Source of the DNA: Vibrio nigripulchritudo ATCC 27043
GTDB taxonomy: Bacteria; Pseudomonadota; Gammaproteobacteria; Enterobacterales; Vibrionaceae
Assembly (NCBI RefSeq): GCF_000222685.1
Contig: NZ_AFWJ01000266.1
Coordinates: forward strand, 1 to 35,924
Length of the DNA: 35,924 bases
Direction: 5' to 3'
The position numbers and the translations under genes are program-made. Numbering within the stretch: position 1 is the stretch's first letter; each line of letters begins with the position of its first letter. The notes below the pieces were generated by a model. The model worked only from the letters and a program-made list of their open reading frames with translations, had not been told where the DNA came from and did no database searches. This document shows, one piece after another, positions 26,393-33,579 of the stretch.

Positions 26393-26722
26393 ATGCCTGT
26401 AACTCTATTCGCTCTTCTACTTGTACTGGCTATTGCGGCTGGCTGGTATTTTGTTCGCTTTCAGAAACAACACACGTTAGGCGAAGATGCGCCTGAGCAG
26501 AAAGCCGAAGTCACGGTTTTGGACAAACAAATCATTGATGTCCCCGACGCACAGCCCGGCGAAGAACCTCAGGAGTATTGGATCTACGTCCAGAAAGGGA
26601 AAGTCGGACCTAAACGCGAATTTCAGATTGGTGTTCACTACTATCAGGCACTGAATCCGGGCGATAAAGGCACACTGACCTATCAGGGTCAGAAGTTTCT
26701 TCACTTTGCGATGAAGCGCTAA
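26393..26722 (+). CDS. yhhM: YhhM-family protein (DUF2500)
   Basis: A 109-residue protein from ATG 26393, chosen over an in-frame upstream start (26369) because the hydrophobic N-terminus then begins at once (MPVTLFALLLVLAIAAGWYF). One membrane helix near residues 3-20 is followed by a soluble domain. YYQALNPGDKGTLTYQGQKFLHF matches the DUF2500 block of E. coli YhhM. The function is unknown. Its stop codon overlaps the stop of the convergent acyltransferase (CTAA at 26719-26722). Confidence 0.8.
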   Translation: MPVTLFALLLVLAIAAGWYFVRFQKQHTLGEDAPEQKAEVTVLDKQIIDVPDAQPGEEPQEYWIYVQKGKVGPKREFQIGVHYYQALNPGDKGTLTYQGQKFLHFAMKR

Positions 26723-27738
26723 GGCACCAACCACCGCGTATATCGCGCCCTGGACAACCCCCAGCTTAAGGCAAGGGCACCCGTAAAACCGATCACCGTC
26801 CACACTGGAATGATCCAAAGAGCATGGTTGCCCTCATACCAACGCCATTGATATAAAGGTAGCAAAATCAAGGGATGTATCAGGTATATCCCTAGGCTAT
26901 GGCGGCTTACGAAAGACACGACCTCTTTAGTCTTCCGGCTTAAACTTGGTGCAAGATACCTAATTAACAAAAACAGCGCGGCGGCTTCCACTACAGTGTT
27001 AATGGTTTTGTAAGACAGCCACCTTCCTACTCGATACTGCTCCGCTTCCAGACTGAGAGTCACCACTTGATAGGCATTACACAAGATCGCTGCAATTGCG
27101 ATGGCACACATCAGCATGACCGACGACCCAGAAACGCGCTCTTGAGCAAACAGCAGATACCCCAACAACAAGTAACCAGAGAAAAGCCACAAGTCGTTTG
27201 ACCAAAGACCATCAATGTAAAACAAATTTAGCGCCGTCGTTGAAAGCCAGACCACCAGCAATGCAATCAAGGAGGAATAATCAGCATGCTTTGCTAAGTG
27301 AGCAAGAAACGGCGCGACAAAATAAAGGGGGATGAAATAGTAAAAGAAGCCAAGATGGTAATAGGTTTCGTGACTGAAAAAGCTCGTGATTTTTTCCTGA
27401 AATAGTTGCCAGTCCGTAGAACCCGTTGGGGACATAGACGCAACCCAGGCAAAAAAGAGTGACCAGACCAAAAACGGCAAGACCACTTTCACGACTCTTC
27501 GTTGAACGTAGTAACGCAAGTCAAACGGTCGACGATCACTCAACAACAGCGCACCTGTGATCATAATGAATATGGGGACAGCCCATCGAAGCGCACTGTT
27601 TACACTTGCAGCACTCAACCAATGAGAAAGTGGCGCGTCTCCCAGCATATGTCGATATGGACCCAATACGTGAATCGCCACCACAGCGATGGCAGCGACG
27701 CAGCGTAAAAGGTCCAGATAAAATACCCGTTGTTGCAT
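26719..27738 (-). CDS. Membrane acyltransferase, family 3 (WecH/OafA type)
   Basis: A 339-residue integral membrane protein with about ten helices. The start FYLDLLRCVAAIAVVAIHVLGPY contains the family's RxxAxxxVxxxH block with the conserved catalytic His. ITGALLLS, then SWFFAWV-like segments and the C-terminal SLGIYLIHPLIL, are further hallmarks of acyltransferase family 3, which O-acetylates surface glycans or related lipids. WecH of E. coli modifies enterobacterial common antigen; that substrate is not implied here. ATG 27738 has GGGGGAG four bases upstream; an in-frame start at 27759 is also open. The gene is convergent with yhhM with no terminator between them. Confidence 0.85.
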   Translation of the reverse strand: MQQRVFYLDLLRCVAAIAVVAIHVLGPYRHMLGDAPLSHWLSAASVNSALRWAVPIFIMITGALLLSDRRPFDLRYYVQRRVVKVVLPFLVWSLFFAWVASMSPTGSTDWQLFQEKITSFFSHETYYHLGFFYYFIPLYFVAPFLAHLAKHADYSSLIALLVVWLSTTALNLFYIDGLWSNDLWLFSGYLLLGYLLFAQERVSGSSVMLMCAIAIAAILCNAYQVVTLSLEAEQYRVGRWLSYKTINTVVEAAALFLLIRYLAPSLSRKTKEVVSFVSRHSLGIYLIHPLILLPLYQWRWYEGNHALWIIPVWTVIGFTGALALSWGLSRARYTRWLVP

Positions 27739-27843
27739 AAATCTCCCCCGATTTGTCATGAAATATATCAGTAAAATCTCAAGGGGAAATCAGTCTCACC
27801 GTCAGAAGAATGTGAAGGTTTAGAAACAGTTATCTACATCACA

Positions 27844-28563
27844 TTATGCAGGCTGGCGAGTAGCCGCAATTACGATCTCACGCACACAAACGTTCTGTGG
27901 CTGGTTATAGGCATAGCTGATCGCATTCGCAATGTCTTCTGGTGCAATCACACCGCCCATACCTTCTTTCCAGTCTTCATAACCCGCTTTGATTTCGTCG
28001 CTTGTGGTGTGGCTTAGCAATTCTGTTTCAACGGCACCTGGAGCAATGGTGATCATTCGAACGCTGTCATCAGCCACTTCTTCGCGGATATTTTCTGTAA
28101 TGGCGTGCACCGCAAACTTAGTCCCGCAGTACGCAGCATGGCTTGGGAAGGTTTTGCGACCAGCAATACTGCTTATGTTAATCACGGTGCCCGCTTTGCG
28201 AGCTTTCATTTTCGCCAGTACGACGTGAATACCATTGAGCAGCCCCATCACATTCACATCAAACATGGTTTTCCACTCTTGAGGGTTTTGCTCGTGAGCA
28301 TTGCCCAGTAGCATCACACCTGCATTGTTGATTAAACCATCGACAGGACCAAACTGCGCTTCTGCTTCTTCGATAGCCGCTTTGAAGCTTTCTACATCAG
28401 TCACATCAACTTTACGACACAAGGTGTTAGGCAGGTTTAACGCTTCAAGCTTTTCAATGCGTCTCGCCAGTAGAAGCAGCGAGTAACCCTCTGCAGACAG
28501 CTTTTTCGCGGTTGCTTCCCCAATACCTGAACTGGCACCTGTAATAACGATTAATTTGGACAT
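27844..28563 (-). CDS. Short-chain dehydrogenase/reductase
   Basis: A 239-residue classical SDR enzyme. The NAD(P)-binding TGASSGIGEATAKK motif, NNAG in GLINNAGVMLLGN and the catalytic triad (Ser in NISSIAGR, then YxxxK in AAYCGTKFAVHA) are all present. The Arg-rich stretch LLARRIEK after the first beta strand favours NADPH. The substrate is unknown. ATG 28563 has a GAGAGAAAG stretch upstream; a longer in-frame start at 28602 would add 13 residues without motif support. It is divergent from the LysR-type gene at 28691, so that regulator is a good candidate for its control. Confidence 0.9.
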   Translation of the reverse strand: MSKLIVITGASSGIGEATAKKLSAEGYSLLLLARRIEKLEALNLPNTLCRKVDVTDVESFKAAIEEAEAQFGPVDGLINNAGVMLLGNAHEQNPQEWKTMFDVNVMGLLNGIHVVLAKMKARKAGTVINISSIAGRKTFPSHAAYCGTKFAVHAITENIREEVADDSVRMITIAPGAVETELLSHTTSDEIKAGYEDWKEGMGGVIAPEDIANAISYAYNQPQNVCVREIVIAATRQPA

Positions 28564-28690
28564 TTTCTTTCTCTCTGTTTGTTTCACCGGAACGAAGGAC
28601 ACTATATGGATAAGAGAAATAAATGATAAATATCGTTTTCTGAGGTTTATGATAAGTTTGAGTTATAGATAAAAAGAAAACGAGTCGATT
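28564..28690. promoter_or_regulatory. Divergent promoter region between the SDR gene and the LysR-type regulator
   Basis: ATGATAA occurs at 28623-28629 and again at 28649-28655, a 26-base separation, with related GATAAG/GATAAA copies at about 28608 and 28668. Direct repeats of this kind between a LysR regulator and its target often contain the binding sites, but a classic T-N11-A dyad was not confirmed. Confidence 0.3.
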
Positions 28691-29521
28691 ATGGATTTGC
28701 GTCTGCTGAAAAGCTTTGTTGCCGTTTATGAAGAAAAGAACATCACACTGGCAGCCGAGCGCTGCTTTGTTTCCCAGCCTTCTATTTCTAATGCGATAAA
28801 ACAACTTGAAGAAGAGTTGGATACATCTCTCTTCGTCAGGCATAAAAAAGGGGTGGACCTCACCGATGAAGCCCACCACTTATATCCTTTGGCAATCCGA
28901 TTGCTTCACGACGTGCAGAAGCTGCCTACCCTGTTTCAGGAGCGCAACCAATGCTTGCCTATCAGGCTGGCCACTTTTCCAGACATCAGCCAGTCTGAAC
29001 TGGCAAAACTGCTGGCTAAGCTTGCCAGACACGCCCCGAACCTGCTGGTAGAACTGGTGGATCATAACGCCGATTACGATGCACGTATTTCATTAGATAT
29101 GTTTCAGCAGGAGGACGAGATCTTCTCTCCTCTTTGGGAAGAGGACTACGTGCTCTGCATGCTGCCAGAGCACCCGCTCGCCAGACAGGAGTCGGTTGAC
29201 CTTAATCAACTGCATCAACACGACTTCATCGAATGCCCGCCTTGTGAAGCGCACCAACAAACGGTCGGTCTGCTTGCATGCGATGGGCTAGCCGTTAATT
29301 TGGTGGCCAAAGCGGAACACAAAACCCAAGTCATGCACCTGGCACAAGCTGGGGTTGGGATTTCATTTCTTCCGACTGGGGTTCTGGAAGCCTCGAATAT
29401 GCTGATCACTAAACCGCTTAACGGCCCTAGAATGTTCCGCCGTGTCGGGCTCTGTTATCCCACCAACACCAGCCTGAACCCCGCACTTCAATTGGTGCTG
29501 AAAACACTCAATCGAAACTAG
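28691..29521 (+). CDS. LysR-family transcriptional regulator
   Basis: A 276-residue LysR-type regulator. The N-terminal winged helix (residues 1-65) contains FVAVYEEKNITLAAERCFVSQPSISNAIKQLEEELDTSLF, the typical LysR helix-turn-helix followed by RHKKGVDLTD. A periplasmic-binding-protein-like sensor domain follows, ending near residue 276, and includes the LPTGV/AGVGISFLP pattern near residue 218. It may respond to a metabolite linked to the adjacent SDR enzyme. The effector cannot be read from sequence. It ends about 120 bases before the dps start codon. Confidence 0.92.
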   Translation: MDLRLLKSFVAVYEEKNITLAAERCFVSQPSISNAIKQLEEELDTSLFVRHKKGVDLTDEAHHLYPLAIRLLHDVQKLPTLFQERNQCLPIRLATFPDISQSELAKLLAKLARHAPNLLVELVDHNADYDARISLDMFQQEDEIFSPLWEEDYVLCMLPEHPLARQESVDLNQLHQHDFIECPPCEAHQQTVGLLACDGLAVNLVAKAEHKTQVMHLAQAGVGISFLPTGVLEASNMLITKPLNGPRMFRRVGLCYPTNTSLNPALQLVLKTLNRN

Positions 29522-29533
29522 GGTTCGTTTGTA

Positions 29534-29570
29534 ATAGTTTTTGACTATCGGTTTTATAATTACAATCGAT
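29534..29570 (+). promoter_or_regulatory. OxyR-type binding site upstream of dps
   Basis: The four tetranucleotides ATAG (29534), CTAT (29545), ATAA (29556) and CGAT (29567) are each separated by exactly 7 bases, matching the OxyR pattern ATAG-n7-CTAT-n7-ATAG-n7-CTAT with two mismatches. A possible -10, TATTCT (29594-29599), lies downstream, and the -35 position next to the site is weak, as is common for OxyR-activated promoters. The dps ATG is 74 bases beyond the site. Confidence 0.75.
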
Positions 29571-29643
29571 TTTAACGAACAACAGAAAGTCGCTATTCTA
29601 CTCCCATAGACAGAAAGAATACTGAAAACATTGGGAGAGCATC

Positions 29644-30114
29644 ATGAATACGACACTTATCGGTTTAGACCAACAACAATCTGAAGACCTCGCAAAAGCG
29701 CTAAATACGCTGCTAGCAAACTACCAGGTTTTGTACATGAACAGCCGCGGTTACCACTGGAACATTAAAGGACACGCTTTCTTCGAATTGCATGAAAAAT
29801 TTGAAGAAATTTACACTGACCTACAAACCAAGGTGGATGAAATTGCCGAGCGTATTCTGACTCTGGGTCATACTCCTCTTCACAGCTTCACTGAGTATTT
29901 GGAAGTCAGCACCATTGAAGAACATACACAAGCATTTGATGGTGAAAGCACCATGAAAGGTTTGGTGAAAGGCTTTAGCCAGCTTATCAGCCAGCAACGT
30001 GACATTCTCGGGCTTGCCGGAGAAGCAGAAGATGAAGGTACGGCCGCCCAAATGAGTGACTACATCCGCGAACAGGAAAAGCTGGTCTGGATGCTGAACG
30101 CTTGGCTCCAGTAA
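29644..30114 (+). CDS. dps: Dps-family DNA-protecting ferritin-like protein
   Basis: Dps forms a 12-subunit shell that oxidises and stores iron with peroxide and can protect DNA. At 156 aa it has the usual size. The ferroxidase ligands of the Dps family lie at expected spacing: H38 in YHWNIKG, H50, E54, D65 and E69 (KFEEIYTDLQTKVDEIAERI). The short N-terminus (MNTTLIGLDQQQ) lacks the Lys-rich tail that gives E. coli Dps strong DNA binding, so its role may be mostly iron and peroxide detoxification. The ribosome site GGGAG lies about eight bases upstream. The upstream OxyR site suggests peroxide induction. Two hairpins follow the gene. Confidence 0.94.
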   Translation: MNTTLIGLDQQQSEDLAKALNTLLANYQVLYMNSRGYHWNIKGHAFFELHEKFEEIYTDLQTKVDEIAERILTLGHTPLHSFTEYLEVSTIEEHTQAFDGESTMKGLVKGFSQLISQQRDILGLAGEAEDEGTAAQMSDYIREQEKLVWMLNAWLQ

Positions 30115-30146
30115 GACAAGTTTCGAACCTAATCCTTGCACTTTTT

Positions 30147-30163
30147 CGGGTGACACCCGTTTT
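30147..30163 (+). terminator. First of two tandem hairpins after dps
   Basis: CGGGT pairs with ACCCG around a 3-base loop (30147-30159) and is followed by TTTT. The stem is short, so it is the weaker of the pair. Confidence 0.5.
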
Positions 30164-30179
30164 AGAGTTCCCCTCTTTA

Positions 30180-30203
30180 CCCGGCTTAACGCCGGGCTTT
30201 TTT
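30180..30203 (+). terminator. Rho-independent terminator of dps
   Basis: CCCGGC (30180-30185) pairs with GCCGGG (30191-30196) around a 5-base loop, followed by a six-T run (30198-30203). It lies just before the convergent arsJ stop codon. Confidence 0.9.
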
Positions 30204-30212
30204 GTTTTTCAA

Positions 30213-31430
30213 TTAAGCGGTGACAGGCTTATGCTTTGGCAACTTAATGCTGATTATCGCTGTCAGGACGAGGAAACCAAACGACACCCACAAACACGCA
30301 GCCAGTCCTGCGACCTGGAATACCCAGCCAGACAATACCGTGCCGATCAGTCTGCCCATGGCATTTGCCATGTAGTAGAAACCAACGTCCAGCGATACCC
30401 CATCGCCTTTGGCATAGCTGACAATCAGGTAAGAGTGGAGTGACGAGTTCACGGCAAACACCGCACCGAATATCATCAAACCAATCACGATCACCCATTG
30501 TGGGTGCCATTCCATCTGCACTGAATACGCAATCACACCAGTGATCACCGCCAGCAGCAGCGCCCAATACAACGCCGCGGAACCATCTGGAACCCTGCCC
30601 TGCGCTTTGCCTGTGATTTTGGGGGCAAACCCCTGAACAAACCCATAAGCGATCACCCAACTGGCAAGAAACCCTCCCACCCATAGGTGGTCCCAGCCGA
30701 AAACAGAGCCAAGATAAATGGGGAGTGCTACCACAAACCACACATCACGTGCGCCGAACAAGAACATGCGCGCCGCAGACAGAATATTGATGCTCTCTGA
30801 CTTAGAGAAAATCTGACTGAACTTGGGTTTATTTTTCGCTTTACCCATGTTGCTTTCTAACGCAATCAAGCTGCCAATCAATACACAGAAAAGAACAGCC
30901 GCCATAATCAACACGGCAGATTTAAAGCCGACAAGCGAAAGCAGTAATCCACCAATAAAGAAGCCCGCCCCTTTAAGCGCGTTTTTAGAACCGGTGAGAA
31001 TCGCGATCCACTTATAAAGCGCACCTTGATTTTCATCGGGCACCAGTGTCTTGATGGCGCTCTTAGCACTCATCTTATTCAGATCTTTTGCGATACCGGA
31101 CAACGCCTGCGCAGCCATTACCCAAGGTATGGTCAACCAGCCTGCGGGTACAGCTAACATTGATAGGGCAACTATCTGCATGCCCAAGCCGATGTTCATG
31201 GTGCGATTTAGCCCAAGCCGGGCACCAAGCCAGCCGCCAATAAGATTGGTGACAACGCCAAAGAATTCATAAAAAAGGAAGAGAGAGGCAATGGCTAATG
31301 TGCTGTATCCCAAGTCATGGAAATAAAGCACCACCAGCATTCGAAGTGCACCATCCGTGAGGGTAAAGTTCCAATAGTTAAAGGTCACCAACATGTATTG
31401 GCGTACACTTTTACTCAAACCTGAAAACAT
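30213..31430 (-). CDS. arsJ: Organoarsenical efflux MFS transporter ArsJ
   Basis: ArsJ is a major-facilitator permease that exports 1-arseno-3-phosphoglycerate, the unstable product made when GAPDH uses arsenate in place of phosphate. At 405 aa it has about 12 membrane helices. The start VRQYMLVTFNYWNFTLTDGALRMLVVLYF is characteristic, as are FYEFFGVVTNLIGGWLGARLGLN and SGIAKDLNKMSAKSAIKTLVP. ATG 31430 has GGGAG five bases upstream; the TTG at 31442 is not preferred. The genes upstream in the same direction are the phosphatase, GAPDH and arsR, i.e. the known arsR-gap-arsJ arrangement. A 27-base palindrome separates it from the phosphatase gene. Confidence 0.94.
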   Translation of the reverse strand: MFSGLSKSVRQYMLVTFNYWNFTLTDGALRMLVVLYFHDLGYSTLAIASLFLFYEFFGVVTNLIGGWLGARLGLNRTMNIGLGMQIVALSMLAVPAGWLTIPWVMAAQALSGIAKDLNKMSAKSAIKTLVPDENQGALYKWIAILTGSKNALKGAGFFIGGLLLSLVGFKSAVLIMAAVLFCVLIGSLIALESNMGKAKNKPKFSQIFSKSESINILSAARMFLFGARDVWFVVALPIYLGSVFGWDHLWVGGFLASWVIAYGFVQGFAPKITGKAQGRVPDGSAALYWALLLAVITGVIAYSVQMEWHPQWVIVIGLMIFGAVFAVNSSLHSYLIVSYAKGDGVSLDVGFYYMANAMGRLIGTVLSGWVFQVAGLAACLWVSFGFLVLTAIISIKLPKHKPVTA

Positions 31431-31480
31431 AACAACTCCCAAGATTTAGGATTGGTCGATCTAATGTGGAGGTTAAACAA

Positions 31481-31507
31481 GCTTTTGGATCATGATGATC
31501 CAAAAGC
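31481..31507. promoter_or_regulatory. Large palindrome between the ars phosphatase gene and arsJ
   Basis: GCTTTTGGATCAT (31481-31493) and its exact reverse complement (31495-31507) flank a single central base. On the minus strand the hairpin is followed by TTGTTT, so it could act as a partial terminator/attenuator before arsJ. It could equally be an operator for a dimeric protein. It starts 51 bases upstream of the arsJ ATG. Confidence 0.6.
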
Positions 31508-31518
31508 CATATAAGCTG

Positions 31519-32007
31519 CTAACCTGCGATGCGTTCGATGTAATCAACCTGAACGGGTTTGGTGAATGCGCCAGGGCGAAGAGCCTGTATTTCACGGATG
31601 ATATCTGCAAGTTCCCAGCCTTTTTCCAGAAGAAGATGCGCAGCAAACAGACCTGTTCTGCCCGATCCTCCCATACAGTGCAGAGCCACTTTGCCACCTT
31701 GATTCAGTATCTTGTGCAGCTCTGGGCTGGCTTTTTGCCATTTCGCTGTAAATACATCACTGGGCGCGCAATCGTCTTCTATCTCGATCTGGAACCATTT
31801 CATTCCTAGCTTTTCAGTAATGTCACCCAGCTCACTGACTTCTTTGCTGGCTAGCTCAGCGTTATCCAATGCCGTCACAATGGCTTGCACGCCTTCATCT
31901 TTAAGCTGTTGAAGTGACGCCTGCAGCGCTACACCTTTGGTGCCAGGGCAAGGTGTCAGTACCAAGCCGCCCGACTCAAGGTCTAAATTCCAGGTAGGAT
32001 GTGTCAT
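31519..32007 (-). CDS. Cysteine-dependent phosphatase-like protein of the ars operon (CDKN3/dual-specificity type)
   Basis: A 162-residue protein with the P-loop of tyrosine/dual-specificity phosphatases: HCMGGSGRTG with nucleophile C111 and R117 (HCX5R). IEIEDDCAP (about residues 74-82) supplies a likely general-acid Asp, and the end RPGAFTKPVQVDYIERIAG is the recognisable last helix. It is related to CDKN3-like phosphatases often annotated in ars operons. The gene sits 11 bases after the GAPDH gene and before arsJ. A role in arsenate resistance is inferred from context. It lacks the catalytic layout of an ArsC arsenate reductase of the thioredoxin type, but HCX5R folds do overlap with those of some arsenate reductases, so reductase activity cannot be excluded. 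Confidence 0.82.
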   Translation of the reverse strand: MTHPTWNLDLESGGLVLTPCPGTKGVALQASLQQLKDEGVQAIVTALDNAELASKEVSELGDITEKLGMKWFQIEIEDDCAPSDVFTAKWQKASPELHKILNQGGKVALHCMGGSGRTGLFAAHLLLEKGWELADIIREIQALRPGAFTKPVQVDYIERIAG

Positions 32008-32018
32008 TGCTACTCTCC

Positions 32019-33020
32019 TTACGCCAGACCAACATTGCGAACCAACTCAGCGGTACGCGTGGCGTAGCCCATTTCGTTGTCATACCAGGCGTAGATTTTC
32101 ACCATGCGCGTGCCCACTACCATGGTCGATTGCGCATCCACAATCGTCGAACGCTGGTCACCTCGGTAGTCAATCGACACCAACGGGCGCTCTTCAAAGC
32201 CCAGAATGCCTTTTAATTCGCCTTCCGATGCTTCTTTCAGAAGCGCATTGACCTCTTCTGGTGTGGTGTCGGTTTTCACATCGAAAATGATGTCGGTAAG
32301 AGAGGCATTAGCCAGAGGAACACGTACCGCATGACCATTAATCTTACCTTTCAGCTCCGGGAAGATTTCCACAATCGCTGTCGCGCTGCCTGTGGTGGTT
32401 GGGATAAGGCTCATGCCACAAGCACGAGCTCGGCGAAGATCTTTGTGAGGCGCATCCAGAATGGTTTGGGTATTGGTCAGATCATGAATGGTAGTAAATG
32501 AAGACTGCTCAATTCCCAGTTTTTCGTGAATCACTTTCACCACAGGGGCAATACAGTTTGTGGTACACGAAGCTGCTGTCACAATTTTGTGCACTGCAGG
32601 GTCGAAGATTTCATCATTCACACCCACCACAATATTGGCGATGCCTTCTTCTTTTACCGGTGCAGATACCACAACACGTTTGACGCCTTGTTCAAGGTAT
32701 TGATTCAGAAAAGAAGTTTTGCGGTGCACACCCGTGGCTTCAATCACCACATCACAACCAGACCAGTCTGTGTCTGCAATGGATTGGTTCTGCGAAGTGG
32801 TAATACGCTGCCCCTGAATCACAATATCCGCGTTTTCTACCGATACTTCATGGTGCCAGCGACCTTGTACTGAATCGAACTCAAGCAGATGCCCAAGTGT
32901 TTCTGCGTTACCCGCAACATCATTGATGTGTACAAATTCAATTTCTGGCCAGTCGAAAGACGCTCTTAGTGCTAAGCGACCAATACGTCCAAAACCGTTT
33001 ATACCTACTTTAATCGTCAT
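32019..33020 (-). CDS. gap: ArsJ-associated glyceraldehyde-3-phosphate dehydrogenase
   Basis: Second gene of the ars operon. Canonical GAPDH (333 aa from ATG 33020): NAD-binding [14 protein letters not shown] at the start, catalytic Cys152 in SCTTNCIAP, catalytic His179 in TTIHD, and the [11 protein letters not shown] end. In this context it is thought to use arsenate to make 1-arseno-3-phosphoglycerate for ArsJ to export, separate from the glycolytic GAPDH that must be encoded elsewhere. The sequence also has the variant [21 protein letters not shown] after the catalytic His, where glycolytic enzymes have TATQKTVDGPS-like residues; this marks the ars-linked subgroup. A TTG six codons upstream is less likely to be the start. 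Confidence 0.93.
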   Translation of the reverse strand: MTIKVGINGFGRIGRLALRASFDWPEIEFVHINDVAGNAETLGHLLEFDSVQGRWHHEVSVENADIVIQGQRITTSQNQSIADTDWSGCDVVIEATGVHRKTSFLNQYLEQGVKRVVVSAPVKEEGIANIVVGVNDEIFDPAVHKIVTAASCTTNCIAPVVKVIHEKLGIEQSSFTTIHDLTNTQTILDAPHKDLRRARACGMSLIPTTTGSATAIVEIFPELKGKINGHAVRVPLANASLTDIIFDVKTDTTPEEVNALLKEASEGELKGILGFEERPLVSIDYRGDQRSTIVDAQSTMVVGTRMVKIYAWYDNEMGYATRTAELVRNVGLA

Positions 33021-33089
33021 TGTTCTTTGTCCATTCAAAAATTTAGATAATTGGGTCTGTTGACCTAAGTTTAACCAGTTGCAAAGCCG

Positions 33090-33422
33090 TTACTGACAAG
33101 GTCTGTCTGCACGCTGCAACCGTTCAATGTCTGATTGATACTGCGTTTTTAAGCACTCGGATTTGGCAATGCCCTCTATCACGTTGGAGAGCCACCCCGG
33201 AAGTTCTGCAGCGATTCGGTAATACACCCACTGACCTCGGCGTTCATCCACCAGCACACCGGACTGCCTTAACTGCGCTAAGTGTCGGGAAATCTTCGGC
33301 TGACTTTCTTCCAGCGCATCCATCAATTCGCACACACAAAGGCTGCCTTCTCGAGATAGCAGCAACAGGCACCTCAGACGGGTTTCGTCTGACAGCATTT
33401 TAAAAAACAGGTGGGGTAACAT
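33090..33422 (-). CDS. arsR: ArsR-family arsenic-responsive repressor
   Basis: A 110-residue winged-helix repressor of the ArsR/SmtB family, first gene of the operon. FKMLSDETRLRCLLLLSREGSLCVCELMDAL carries the As(III)-binding CxC pair (C29, C31) in the alpha-3 region, as in classic arsenic-sensing ArsR. The recognition helix is QPKISRHLAQLRQSGVLVDER. Arsenite binding should release it from DNA. The ATG 33422 is preceded by an AT-rich dyad (33435-33459), a good candidate operator. The following GAPDH gene starts 69 bases after its stop codon. Confidence 0.94.
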   Translation of the reverse strand: MLPHLFFKMLSDETRLRCLLLLSREGSLCVCELMDALEESQPKISRHLAQLRQSGVLVDERRGQWVYYRIAAELPGWLSNVIEGIAKSECLKTQYQSDIERLQRADRPCQ

Positions 33423-33434
33423 GGCTCAATCTCA

Positions 33435-33459
33435 ATATATTCGCATATCCATATATATT
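33435..33459 (-). promoter_or_regulatory. Candidate ArsR operator / ars promoter
   Basis: ATATATTCGCATATCCATATATATT (positions 33435-33459 read from plus strand, key half ATTCG-N-ATAT-N) is an imperfect dyad close to known ArsR boxes of the ATTCGnATATnCGAAT kind. It starts 13 bases upstream of the arsR ATG, so binding would block transcription start. The match is by eye only. Confidence 0.5.
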
Positions 33460-33528
33460 AAAAATCAAACCGATTGGGTCAAGCAGTTTTTCTTGAATTC
33501 ACGGAATTGTCATAAAAGAGTGAGATAT

Positions 33529-33554
33529 GCTCCTGAATGAGTTTACTCAGGAGC
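33529..33554. terminator. Hairpin after the EAL-HDOD gene
   Basis: GCTCCTGA (33529-33536) pairs with TCAGGAGC (33547-33554), with an alternative inner pairing (TGAGT/ACTCA). It lies 26 bases after the EAL-HDOD stop codon. No T tract follows on either strand, so it is a weak terminator call. Confidence 0.5.
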
Positions 33555-33579
33555 GGTAAAGACGAAGTATGCTTTTGCC

